DNA of 64,000 bases from Actinomadura citrea. GTDB taxonomy: Bacteria; Actinomycetota; Actinomycetes; Streptosporangiales; Streptosporangiaceae. The notes under the pieces are model-generated. The model was given only the letters and a program-made list of their open reading frames with translations, ran no database searches and was not told where the DNA came from. A program made the position numbers and the translations under genes. Below are positions 8,676 through 16,747 of the stretch, piece by piece. The stretch lies in NCBI RefSeq assembly GCF_013409045.1, contig NZ_JACCBT010000001.1:5952001-6016000 (forward strand), in the 5' to 3' direction. Position 1 is the first letter of the stretch, and each line of letters begins with the position of its first letter.

Positions 8676-9122
8676 ATGCCCGTATCTAGTGATCAGGTAG
8701 CAACGCTGCGCGCCCAGCTTTCGGGACAAGCTGACGAGCACCGCCGGCTACTGCGGCAACTCGATCCGGAGCAAGCGAAGCAGGGCTACGCAGCTCTGGT
8801 CGCCGCGGCCTTTGTCGTTGCCGTCGAACGACGCTTTAGGCAAGGCGAGATAATCGCAGACGATAGTGAAGTTATCGAGTTCGTTGCAAGCGCCCGAGAA
8901 AGAAGCGACGACTCAGCCGAGATTATCAATCCGGACGTAGCGGAAAAAATGATTCTGACCCTATTGGGCAGAGGATCGATCGCAACACTAGACGAGAATA
9001 CAAAGCTAGAGCACCAAATCATTCTTCTTGCCGCTCTGATCGGTCAGGCCCAGCTCGATGATCCCGAGCTTGATGCCTTTATAGCGGAAGCGCGCACTCT
9101 CGCGGACGAGATTCTTCAGTAA
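8676..9122 (+). CDS. Small helical protein, paralogue A of a tandem pair
   Basis: 148 residues from ATG 8676 with AAGGAG five bases upstream, overlapping the stop region of the previous gene. It is predicted all-helical and acidic. It is clearly related to the next gene: both have a VAVxRRF block, a FVAxxR block, INPxVAExM and a late LDxxxLxxFIxEA helix. Codon use is more AT-rich than the window average, like the tail of the gene before it, hinting at acquired DNA. Tandem small paralogues after a large effector-like protein often are immunity proteins; that is inference only. Confidence 0.72.
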   Translation: MPVSSDQVATLRAQLSGQADEHRRLLRQLDPEQAKQGYAALVAAAFVVAVERRFRQGEIIADDSEVIEFVASARERSDDSAEIINPDVAEKMILTLLGRGSIATLDENTKLEHQIILLAALIGQAQLDDPELDAFIAEARTLADEILQ

Positions 9123-9622
9123 TGGACTATTCGATTGTCCGGATTGGCGAGGAGAACATCCTCGCGCTGCGGTCGTTCCTGTTGGAGGGGCCTGAGGCGT
9201 GGGTGCCTCTGCAGGACGAGATGCAGGTGGACGATGAGACCGCGGCTGGGTACATGTCGCTGCTCTTCTGCGCGTTCGAGGTTGCGGTACGCCGAAAGTT
9301 CGCGCCCACCTACATCGTGGGTCAGCTTGTCCGGTTCGTCGCCGATGTGCGGATCGCGGCCGGTGAGGACGCGAACCTGATCAACCCGCTCGTCGCCGAG
9401 GACATGGTCCGCCGCGCCGTCGACGCGCCCCTGCTGAAGGAAACCGTCCCAGACGACGTGTCGGCCACTCTGCATGCCCAGGTCTTCATCTTGCTCTACC
9501 TCATCACCGAAATGGATCTCGATCGGGCAGGGTTGGAGCAGTTCATCGAGGAGGTCACCGCCTACACCGAGCAGTGGCTCGCGGCGCGGCGGGCCGAAGC
9601 CTCCACGTCGGCCTCCTCGTAA
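9122..9622 (+). CDS. Small helical protein, paralogue B of a tandem pair
   Basis: 166 residues; its ATG overlaps the stop of paralogue A by one base (TAATG), so the pair is translationally coupled. It shares with A the order AFEVAVRRKF, RFVADVR, INPLVAEDM and LDRAGLEQFIEEV. Unlike A, its codons have the usual high GC at third positions, so the two copies diverged under different codon pressure or came separately. A short Ala/Ser tail ends the protein. Family and function are unknown. Confidence 0.72.
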   Translation: MDYSIVRIGEENILALRSFLLEGPEAWVPLQDEMQVDDETAAGYMSLLFCAFEVAVRRKFAPTYIVGQLVRFVADVRIAAGEDANLINPLVAEDMVRRAVDAPLLKETVPDDVSATLHAQVFILLYLITEMDLDRAGLEQFIEEVTAYTEQWLAARRAEASTSASS

Positions 9623-9627
9623 CCCCT

Positions 9628-9790
9628 GAACTTGTTCTTTCACCTTCCTGCGTGAATCGGGTAGGCGACGGTGGTCTCGCGTTTGATCGTTTGCCAACAT
9701 CGTGGCGGGGTGCGGGATGTCGGTTCTTGGAGCCGGGTGGTCGTTCGGGGTCGGGTTTGCCCTTTGGTACACCGGCGGGACGGGCCACTT
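9628..9790 (-). pseudogene. Probable remnant of a transposase C-terminus
   Basis: On the minus strand a fragment reads GKPDPERPPGSKNRHPAPRH followed by DVGK. This is the kind of Gly-Arg-Pro/Gly-Ser-Lys-Asn tail that ends several actinobacterial DDE transposases. No catalytic part, start codon or terminal inverted repeat is visible, and the frame breaks after DVGK. The rest of the gap 9623-10025 holds nothing else I can support. Identified by memory of the motif, so moderate to low confidence. Confidence 0.4.
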
Positions 9791-10025
9791 TCTCTCGGAA
9801 TCAGGCAGCTATGGAGGCCAGGCCGGAATCGGGCCACACGGTGAGTGCATCGACACGGGCGTACTCATCCAGCGAGCGAGACTCAATCCTCGCGGCGTTG
9901 GTAGCGATAGGTGCCTCAGCAACGCTCATGATCACGCCCAGACCGGTCTGATGTTTGGGAAACGCCTCGGGCGGGCCTACGATCCAGAACATTTCGAACT
10001 GGTATGCGCCGCAAGGAGTCCACTG

Positions 10026-10391
10026 ATGGACAAGTCGCCCCTGATCACGCACATCTCATGGGGCCGCATGGAGGTCGAGGGCCTGGCATCGGGCAAGGAC
10101 TTCAAGCTGTATCCAGGAGGCGGCCGCGCCTGGGACTGGTCCGAGCACGGCACCCGCCACGAGCCAGGCATCCAGCCCGCCGACGTCCAAGAACTCCTCG
10201 ACCACGGCTGCACCGTGATCGTACTCAGCCGCGGCATGGAACTACGCCTGCAGACCATGCCCGAGACATTGAAGATCCTGGAAGACCACAGGATCCAGGT
10301 TCACATCGAAGAGACGACCGCAGCCGTCGAGCTCTACAACAACCTGGCCCACGCCCAGCTCGTCGGTGGCCTCTTCCATTCAACGTGCTGA
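10026..10391 (+). CDS. Mth938-like domain protein
   Basis: 121 residues from ATG 10026, with AAGGAG about ten bases upstream; the longer frame from 9702 runs through the transposase remnant and is rejected. The sequence has the MTH938/NDUFAF3-type fold pattern: ISWGRMEVEG, KLYPGGGRAWDW, a helix IQPADVQELLDHG, then VIVLSRGMELRLQ and a C-terminal helix ELYNNLAHAQLVGGLF. Prokaryotic members are small stand-alone proteins without a settled function. It is probably monocistronic, followed by about 310 non-coding bases that contain two repeat elements. Confidence 0.75.
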   Translation: MDKSPLITHISWGRMEVEGLASGKDFKLYPGGGRAWDWSEHGTRHEPGIQPADVQELLDHGCTVIVLSRGMELRLQTMPETLKILEDHRIQVHIEETTAAVELYNNLAHAQLVGGLFHSTC

Positions 10392-10560
10392 CCAGCACGG
10401 TTAAAGAGGTTTTCTAGCCGCGACGCGGGCGGAAGCATCACGAGGAAGAGGTGGCTCGACTCCTCGGAACTTCTCGCATATCTCCGATACGCGCAGGTAT
10501 GGGCGTTTGCAAATAAGGGCTTAACGGCCGAACCGGACTGGCGAGGGCTGCACTCCCGAT

Positions 10561-10575
10561 TTCCGCATGTGCGGA
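10561..10575. promoter_or_regulatory. Palindrome TCCGCATGTGCGGA, variant of the GCACGTGC motif
   Basis: The arms TCCGCA and TGCGGA are perfect, around a TG centre. It lies 128 bases upstream of the XRE gene and is one of five related sites in the first 16 kb. One base of the core differs from the others (CATGTG instead of CACGTG). Confidence 0.42.
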
Positions 10576-10631
10576 TTTTGGCCCTCGCGTCGGCGTGGCG
10601 GGATTTTGTCGGGGCGTGACTTTAGTATTGC

Positions 10632-10680
10632 CGGACACGTTCGATTGCAGAGTGTTAGCGATCAGTACGGACCGTGTCCG
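10632..10680. promoter_or_regulatory. Inverted repeat CGGACACG...CGTGTCCG upstream of the XRE gene
   Basis: Perfect 8-base arms at 10632-10639 and 10673-10680 with a 33-base spacer. The right arm ends 12 bases before the ribosome site of the XRE regulator. Such a spaced repeat suits autoregulation by a dimeric HTH protein through a loop or two half-sites. Confidence 0.4.
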
Positions 10681-10702
10681 ATGCGATATCGGGAGGACGG
10701 CC

Positions 10703-11584
10703 ATGCCGAGCCCCTATGTCCGCCGCCGCCGGCTGGCGGTTGAGATCCGCAAACTTCGCGAGAGCCGCGGCCTCACGACCGATGGCCTCGCCCGCCTCGT
10801 CTTTCACTCCCGGACGAAGATCACTCGTCTGGAGAACGCCCAAATCCGCCCCGACCTCGTCGAGATCATGAACCTGCTCGATGCCTTGGACGTCACCGGC
10901 AGCGAGTATGACCGGATCTGCCAACTCGCCCGGGAGGCCGGACAGAAGGGCTGGTGGGATCGGTACGGGGTCTCCATGGGGCCCCGCCAAAAGCTCTACG
11001 CGGACCTGGAGTACAGCGCCGCGACCGTGCGCGCCTACAACCAGACTGCGATGCCTGCGGTTTTGCAGGCACCCGCATTCATTTCAGCCCTCGTCGACCT
11101 GGACAAGTGCCAGGGCAAGCTCGACTACGTCCCCGAGCGCATGGCCGAAGCTCGTATGCGGCGGCAACACGAACTTCTCCGGCCGGACGGTCCGTCCTAC
11201 GAGATCATCCTGGACGAGTGCGTCATTCAGCGGCTGGCTGTCCCGCCTCTAGCTATGGTCAACCAACTCCGTCACATGGTCGACGTGGTCTCGATGGTGG
11301 ACCGGATTAGCGTCCGCGTTCTGCTGCACAACACTCGTATTCCGGGCGGCTTCCTCGCGAAGTCATCCTTCTATCTCTACACGTTCAGCGAACCAGGCGA
11401 CTCACCCTTGGCGGTAGTCGACACGGTCACCACCGACCTCATAGTTACCCAGCGGAATGAAGTGGCGCAGTACACCCGGATGTACGACCGCGTCAGAGAT
11501 GCAGCGCTGTCCAGGGACGACAGCATCACCTTCCTCGAACGGGTAGCCAACCAGCTCACCGATCAGACAGGATCGGAAACATGA
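10703..11584 (+). CDS. XRE-family regulator with DUF5753 (Scr1-type) domain
   Basis: 293 residues from ATG 10703, with GGGAGG seven bases upstream. The N-terminal XRE helix-turn-helix spans about 12-66 (RKLRESRGLTTDGLARLV, SRTKITRLENA). The rest is the DUF5753 effector domain (WDRYGVSMGPRQ, RQHELL, YEIILDECVI, PFxxxTF-like YLYTFSEPGDSPLAVVDT). Its stop overlaps the ATG of a DUF397 gene (ACATGA), the standard actinomycete pairing. Members such as WhiJ work with DUF397 partners to repress development or antibiotic genes. An inverted repeat just upstream suggests autoregulation. Confidence 0.92.
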   Translation: MPSPYVRRRRLAVEIRKLRESRGLTTDGLARLVFHSRTKITRLENAQIRPDLVEIMNLLDALDVTGSEYDRICQLAREAGQKGWWDRYGVSMGPRQKLYADLEYSAATVRAYNQTAMPAVLQAPAFISALVDLDKCQGKLDYVPERMAEARMRRQHELLRPDGPSYEIILDECVIQRLAVPPLAMVNQLRHMVDVVSMVDRISVRVLLHNTRIPGGFLAKSSFYLYTFSEPGDSPLAVVDTVTTDLIVTQRNEVAQYTRMYDRVRDAALSRDDSITFLERVANQLTDQTGSET

Positions 11585-11775
11585 CCAAGGACTTCCACGG
11601 GTGGCGCAAGTCACACCACAGCGAACCGAACGGCGAATGCGTCGAGGTCGGCCTCGCCGCCGACGGCACCATCGGCGTCCGGGACACCAAGCTTGAGGGC
11701 ACCGGGCCAACCCTGGAGTTCACCGAGGACGAATGGCGCACTCTCCTCCGCAAGATTCGTTCAGCGGCTCACTGA
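11581..11775 (+). CDS. DUF397 protein, partner of the XRE regulator
   Basis: 64 residues, ATG overlapping the XRE stop. It carries the family signature near the start (WRKSHHSEPNGECVEV), a VRDTK strand and a C-terminal LEFTEDEWRTLL helix. DUF397 proteins are thought to bind their cognate XRE regulator and release it from DNA. A strong hairpin follows 15 bases after the stop. Confidence 0.92.
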   Translation: MTKDFHGWRKSHHSEPNGECVEVGLAADGTIGVRDTKLEGTGPTLEFTEDEWRTLLRKIRSAAH

Positions 11776-11790
11776 CCCCTTACGGACATC

Positions 11791-11828
11791 ATCGGCCTTG
11801 AGACGAGCCTGTCCAACTCAAGGCCGAT
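11791..11828 (+). terminator. Hairpin terminator after the XRE/DUF397 pair
   Basis: Arms ATCGGCCTTGAG and CTCAAGGCCGAT are perfect 12-base complements with a 14-base loop. No clear T-run follows, as is common in actinomycetes. Confidence 0.6.
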
Positions 11829-12424
11829 GGCATTTCCCAGGGGCCCACTGTCCATCTTTGTGAGTGGCGTCGCCCCCTCCTCCGGAGCCGGAGCGAATCC
11901 TTCTTGCGCGTCGGTCTCATCGCCCGCGACGACACGTCATAGATGGCAAGAATCGCCCCGCTCGTCCGCACGAACCGCTCGGGTTCGTTGCGTCGAAAGT
12001 CCTCGCACATTTCTGTTGGGCGATGGTGCACCCCCATGGGCGACAGGACCTCGAGCATTCAGTTATGACCAGACGTTTATCGAACCTCGGGGACGCAGGT
12101 TCGATAGGTACCCCGGGTCGCGTCGCCGTGGACGGATAAGGACTTCGCGTCCTTCCCAGCAGATCAACCTCACAGTTCGGTCAGGGCAAGCTCTTCTACG
12201 ACGCCCCGGGCACGAAACTCGGGGTCGTCGAACTGCTCGGCTTGATGTGGTCCGGCGAGGTCACCGCATCACTCTCGGCGACTGTTGAGCCCAAGGCCGG
12301 ACGAATGACCCCGAGGTTTCCCTGGACATGCCGCCCCCTGGGCAACCGGTGGCGCGGCCGGGGCGTCCCACGTGCCACAGGCATTCTTTGGTCCTGGTTC
12401 GGGACCCCTACCGAAGGATGTGAA
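11829..12424. other. Non-coding stretch with a possible gene fragment
   Basis: No gene with a credible start is seen. Just upstream of the ASCH-GTPase start, positions 12182-12250 read in the same frame as GQGKLFYDAPGTKLGVVELL, which looks protein-like but is preceded by a stop at about 12137. This may be a fragment of a lost gene, or part of a longer N-terminus of the next gene if a start was destroyed. Confidence 0.35.
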
Positions 12425-14617
12425 TTGGCGGAACTCTCCTGGGCTCTGACCGTCCCTCAGCCAGCCGCGTGGGCAGTCGCCCATGGCCACCAGGCCGTCT
12501 ACAACCGCCAGAGCGGCACAGATCAGCGCGGCTGGATCGCGATCTGCGCGGGCTCTTACATGGACGACGATTTGAAGCGGTTGACCAATCGGCTGACCGG
12601 CCGCTCGCCGGAGAGCCTCGACGCCCTTTGTGGAGAGCGCAACGCCATCGTCGCCGTGGCCCGGCTGGCGGACGTGTGCGATGAAAGGGCGTGCGACTGC
12701 GGTCCCTGGGCTGACAGGCGGCTCATCCACTGGAAGCTGGCGGACGCGGTCCCACTCGCCGAACCCGTGCCCGCTCCGCACATCGTCGGCTTTTGGCGGA
12801 TGCCCGCCGACCTGGCGGACGCGGTCGAGCGGCAATGGCAGCTCACCGAGCGGCCCACCGCGGGCGAGGCGATCACACGAGGCGCGCACAGGGATTTTCT
12901 GGCTGTTCGAGACGAGTTGCTCCCACTCCCGGGCGACGCCGAGGGATACCGGCATGTGCTCCTGCTGGGCACGACGGGGGCGGGGAAGACGACGGTCGTC
13001 CGGCAGCTGCTCGGCACGGACCCGGAGACCGAGCGGTTCCCCTCCACCTCGACCTCGAAGACGACCGTGGCCGACACCGAGATCATCCTCACGGGTGAGG
13101 GACCGTTCCGTGCCGCCGTCACCTTCGCCGGGCGCGACGAGATCGCCGATCATCTGCGCGACAACGTCTGGGAGGCCGCGCGGGCGGCGTTCGAGAGCCG
13201 CTCCCAGGAGGTGGTCCAGAACAGGCTGCTCGACCACGTCGGCCAGCGCTACCGGTTCAGCTACCTGCTCGGTCGCGCCGCCCTCCCCGACGCGGGGCCT
13301 GACCTCGACGATGACCTGGACGACGGCCAGGCGGCCACGCCGGCGGCCCGCGCGACCGATCCGGGCACGACGGCGCTGGTCCAGAACGCGGTGCGCGCCC
13401 TCAAGCATGTGGTGGCGACCCAGTTGGTCGGCATCCAGAACGCGGCCGGGGCAGGGGAGGACGGCCGCCCCATCGAGGAGTACATCGAGGACGAGCTCGA
13501 GAGGCGCGTTCGGCGCTCCGACATGTGCGAGCGGATCGTCGACGCGTTCCTGCACGCCGTCGAGAACCGGTTCGCGCTGCTCGGGGAGGGCGATCTGCGG
13601 CGCGATCCGGACGGGTGGCCGGTGTCCTGGTCCTGGGAGTGCGCGGACCGGGCCGAGTTCCTCCGCATCATCACCAGGTTCTCCAGCAACCAGGCCGCGT
13701 TCTTCGGCCGGCTCCTGACCCCCTTGGTGAACGGCATCCGGGTGGCGGGACCGTTCCGTCCGGTCTGGGCCGAGCATGCGGCGCGGCTCGTCCTGATCGA
13801 CGGGGAGGGGCTGGGGCACACGCCCGGTTCCATCGCCGAGGTCTCCACTCCCCTGCGCAAGCGCCTGGACGAGGTCGACGCCGTCGTGCTCGTCGACAAC
13901 GCCCAGCAGCCGATGCAGGCGGCGCCGGTCGCGGTGATGCGGACGGCGGGCGCCACGGGAAACGGCGAGAAGCTGTTCTTCCTGTTCACGCACTTCGACC
14001 TCGTCAAGGGCGACAACCTCGGGTCGTTCTCCGACCGCGAACGGCACGTCCTCGTATCGGCTGAGAACGTGCTGAGCGAGGTCCGTGAAGAACTCGGACT
14101 GGCCGAGCGAATCCTGCGCCGCCGCCTGGACGAGGCCCGCTTCTTCGTCGGAGGCATCGACCGGGTTCTCGATCCCGAAAGGATCGACCCGGCCGGGCCG
14201 AAGGCGTCCCTGCGCACGATGCGGCAGCTCAACGGGCTCCTCGAAGCGCTCACCGAGGAGGCGGTCCAGGTCGGGACGGGGCCGGCGCGCCCCGTCTACA
14301 AAAGCGGGCAGCTGACGGACGCGGTGGTCGAGGCGGTCCGGGCCTTCCACATCCGGTGGCGCGGCGCCCTCGGGCTCTCCCAGGAGTCGGAGGTGCCGAA
14401 GAAGCACTGGTCCAGCATCAAGGCGCTGACCAGGCGCCCGTCCGAGGAGCACGGCAAGGGCTCGACGTTCCGGCGCGCGCGAGTTCTCATCGACGATATC
14501 TACGAAGAGGCGATTCCGCGCGCCCGGCGCGACGAATCTTATGAGAACAGGTTCTCGCGAGCGGTGCTGGCGGAATTCGAGGACGTCGCCGCGGAACTTT
14601 ATTTCATTGTGGAATGA
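12425..14617 (+). CDS. ASCH-like domain fused to a large P-loop GTPase
   Basis: 730 residues from TTG 12425, chosen because AAGGA lies six bases upstream; the same frame is open from 12242. Residues 4-125 look like an ASCH/EVE-type domain (LTVPQPAAWAVAHG, RGWIAICAG, NAIVAVARLADV, HWKLADAVPLAEPVPA), a fold that binds RNA or modified bases. Residues 175-600 are a GTPase: P-loop GTTGAGKTT (182-190), a Ser/Thr-rich switch I, DGEG (459-462) and THFD (522-525), with about 240 extra residues between switch I and DGEG, as in dynamin-like or septin-like GTPases. The C-terminus is helical. No transmembrane segment. It stands alone beside an XRE/DUF397 pair. Role inferred: a nucleic-acid-sensing GTPase, perhaps antiviral. 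Confidence 0.8.
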   Translation: MAELSWALTVPQPAAWAVAHGHQAVYNRQSGTDQRGWIAICAGSYMDDDLKRLTNRLTGRSPESLDALCGERNAIVAVARLADVCDERACDCGPWADRRLIHWKLADAVPLAEPVPAPHIVGFWRMPADLADAVERQWQLTERPTAGEAITRGAHRDFLAVRDELLPLPGDAEGYRHVLLLGTTGAGKTTVVRQLLGTDPETERFPSTSTSKTTVADTEIILTGEGPFRAAVTFAGRDEIADHLRDNVWEAARAAFESRSQEVVQNRLLDHVGQRYRFSYLLGRAALPDAGPDLDDDLDDGQAATPAARATDPGTTALVQNAVRALKHVVATQLVGIQNAAGAGEDGRPIEEYIEDELERRVRRSDMCERIVDAFLHAVENRFALLGEGDLRRDPDGWPVSWSWECADRAEFLRIITRFSSNQAAFFGRLLTPLVNGIRVAGPFRPVWAEHAARLVLIDGEGLGHTPGSIAEVSTPLRKRLDEVDAVVLVDNAQQPMQAAPVAVMRTAGATGNGEKLFFLFTHFDLVKGDNLGSFSDRERHVLVSAENVLSEVREELGLAERILRRRLDEARFFVGGIDRVLDPERIDPAGPKASLRTMRQLNGLLEALTEEAVQVGTGPARPVYKSGQLTDAVVEAVRAFHIRWRGALGLSQESEVPKKHWSSIKALTRRPSEEHGKGSTFRRARVLIDDIYEEAIPRARRDESYENRFSRAVLAEFEDVAAELYFIVE

Positions 14618-15593
14618 GCGGACGACGAGGGCCGGAGGAATGTAGGACCGGCGCACAGCTCATTCCCCGGCGACGAGAACGAGGGGGCCTGTAAGGCGCG
14701 GATCCGGTGCTCAGCGCGCCGGAGGGCGAGGCCGACTTCCGGCGCCGAGTCGCGGCCGGCTCGGCGACGGACGGGGGAACATCAGCGCTGCACCCTTCAT
14801 CTAGGGCGATCCCGTCGAGGTGCTGGCCGCGTTCAGCGAACGCCGCATCCGCTACGGCCCCCTCGGGCGCGAGACTCGTCGGCAAGTTGGTGGCCATGGC
14901 CGGCGAGGCCGGCTGGGTCGAGGACGCCGGCGAGGATCCCGACCCGTGCCCCGGCTCCCCCGCCCTCATGATCAAGGAAGAGTGGGCGAAGGGTATGCGG
15001 CGTTCCCGTATCGACGGCGCGCTCGGGCAGAACCTGCGCACGGCGCTGCACAGCGACAGGCCGACCGCGCCACCGTCCCGAAAGCGCGCGTGGCCATCAT
15101 CGGTCATGCGACCCGGACGAGTTCCGGGCGAATCCGTCGCCGCCCGACGTCGCGGGCGACAACCCTGCACCGCGCGCGTGCTGGAAGGACGACCTCCACG
15201 ACCGCCTGACCGCGCTCTCCACGACCTTGTAGCTGATCGAATCCTTCGCCGGGCGCGCCGTCCCGTAAACGAGGCGCATCGCCGCCGTGCACGCACTGGC
15301 CGATCCAAGCGCCACGCTCTCTCCACGGCACCTGAAGAGCGCAGAGGCGCCCACGACCTGCGTGATCGTGGCCGTCGGGCTCGTCCTGTCGCCCACCGCA
15401 CGGCCGCCCTTCAGGCGAGGTGGACGGACGCATCGCCTGGAGAAGACCGATCTCGACGAAGCCGTCGCGAGGGCCGAGAACCCGTCGAGTGGGGGGTCCG
15501 GGCGGACCCTTCGGCCGTCCTGCCATCAGTGCGAATGGGCGACAGCCCTAATGCTGAGACGCATGTAAACGCCTGCCGCACCTCTGCGTCCAC
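14618..15593. other. About 1 kb without a supportable gene
   Basis: Open frames here lack ribosome sites and switch frame. A stretch at about 14870-15060 reads protein-like (LVGKLVAMAGEAGWVEDAGE) and its first part continues from another frame (LAAFSERRIRYGPLG), as expected of a decayed gene. I cannot name the ancestor. Together with the fragments at 9.6 and 12.2 kb this suggests a region with gene turnover. Confidence 0.4.
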
Positions 15594-15627
15594 CACGTAC
15601 AAAGTTCACACGTGCGCACTTACATGG
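15594..15627 (+). promoter_or_regulatory. Conserved promoter/operator element, copy 2
   Basis: CACGTACAAAGTTC followed by ACACGTGCGC and CTTACATGG matches 6601-6635 nearly base for base. The methyltransferase gene starts 145 bases downstream. Sharing 34 bases between two unrelated genes 9 kb apart, in otherwise unlike flanks, points to a common regulator. Confidence 0.55.
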
Positions 15628-15771
15628 CTCGCAGGCGTGTGCTTGGCGGGTTCTGATTTCTGACCTCGGGTTGCGCTTCAGGGGCAACCGCCGACTGTTA
15701 TTGGGGAAGCATGTGTGTCCCTGCCGGTAAAAGAACCAGCGGGGCGCACCCAAACGAAAGGGAGAACCACC

Positions 15772-16563
15772 ATGGCACGCGTGCCTCTGCCGGACTCTCT
15801 CCGCCCGTTCATCGAGACGAGGGAGCCGGTCAAGCCCACCGCCGGTGACGGCGACGGCCACCTGGATCCCGCGGCGATCTCGTCGTGGACGTCCAGTGGG
15901 GACGCCGACCGGTACCACGACTACCAGGCCGCGCGAGTGGCCCGATACGTCGTCGGCCACTCGCTGTTCGACGTCAGTGCGCAGACGGGGGAGGTTTCCG
16001 AGCGGCTCGTGAAGCTGCTGGGCGCCAACCTCGAACGCCTGGTGTTGAGTGACCAGGAGCAAGGGTGGGTCGACCACCTGCGTGGCCGCTTCACCAAGGC
16101 CGAGGTCCTGCGCCTGCACCTCCCGAGCACTCCCGAGATCGAGCCCGTCGACACGGTGCTCATGGTCAACGTTCTCGGGCATCTCTCGGACGAGGCCAAG
16201 ACGATCGAGGCCCTGGCCAAGGTCATCGTGCCGGGCGGCCGTTTCATCGTCTGGGAGGCCGGCTACCCGGAGCTGTACAGCCCCTTCGACCGCTTCGAGG
16301 CCGGCCGCCGTGTGCGGTACACGCCGGACGACCTCAGCGGGCTGCTCCGCGCCGCCGGGCTGCGGGTGAAGTTCAGCCGACCCATCAACCTCCTGGGCGG
16401 GCTGTTCAACCGGTTCATGGTCGACCGCACGGTCGACTACGCCGACCCGCGACTGGTGAGGCTGTACGACCGCCTGGTCGTTCCGCTGAGCCGGCCGCTC
16501 GACCGGCTGCCCCTGCGCTTCGGACAGAACGTGTTCGCGGTCGCTGAGGTGCCGGGCAAGTGA
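15772..16563 (+). CDS. SAM-dependent methyltransferase (class I fold) with unusual motif I
   Basis: 263 residues from ATG 15772 with GGGAG nine bases upstream. The fold order fits class I methyltransferases: strand/helix LFDVSAQTGEVSERLVKLLG, a second acidic strand (RLVLSDQEQG), VDTVLMVNVLGHL (motif IV-like), IVPGGRFIVWEAG (post-motif strand), then a C-terminal cap. Motif I lacks the usual Gly-rich DxGxGxG: only D-V-S-A-Q-T-G-E remains, so SAM binding may be weak or changed. The substrate is unknown; the LFNRFMVDRTVDY tail suggests a small molecule or lipid rather than DNA. Two hairpins follow, so it is a single-gene unit driven by the shared upstream element. Confidence 0.75.
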   Translation: MARVPLPDSLRPFIETREPVKPTAGDGDGHLDPAAISSWTSSGDADRYHDYQAARVARYVVGHSLFDVSAQTGEVSERLVKLLGANLERLVLSDQEQGWVDHLRGRFTKAEVLRLHLPSTPEIEPVDTVLMVNVLGHLSDEAKTIEALAKVIVPGGRFIVWEAGYPELYSPFDRFEAGRRVRYTPDDLSGLLRAAGLRVKFSRPINLLGGLFNRFMVDRTVDYADPRLVRLYDRLVVPLSRPLDRLPLRFGQNVFAVAEVPGK

Positions 16564-16567
16564 TTTT

Positions 16568-16595
16568 CCGGGTCCCCCTCCGCACGGGGACCCGG
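16568..16595 (+). terminator. Hairpin directly after the methyltransferase
   Basis: CCGGGTCCCC and GGGGACCCGG pair perfectly around an 8-base loop, starting five bases after the stop codon. Confidence 0.65.
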
Positions 16596-16604
16596 CGTAC
16601 GGTC

Positions 16605-16645
16605 GAGCGCGGGCGATCCACTGGATCCGCCCGCGCTCTTCTTTT
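16605..16645 (+). terminator. Second intrinsic terminator with T-rich tail
   Basis: GAGCGCGGGCG and CGCCCGCGCTC pair perfectly, with an inner GATCCA/TGGATC pairing, and are followed by TTCTTTTCCC. It is the strongest terminator in this part of the window. Confidence 0.7.
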
Positions 16646-16747
16646 CCCCCGGCCCTGTGCCCGGGCGGAACCGGGATGCCATGAAACCGAATCCGCTGTT
16701 CGGGAGTCTCACCTCCGTTCCTTGATCCCCCTCGACGGAAGGTGATC

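Noticed and set aside
9801..9928. Short minus-strand frame of 42 codons starting MSVAEAPIATNAARIES
   Set aside because: Weak ribosome site, no family, and it lies next to a transposase remnant; could be a gene fragment, but cannot be supported.
14707..15663. 318-codon plus frame
   Set aside because: No ribosome site and a composition typical of a chance frame; protein-like parts jump between frames, so at most a decayed gene.
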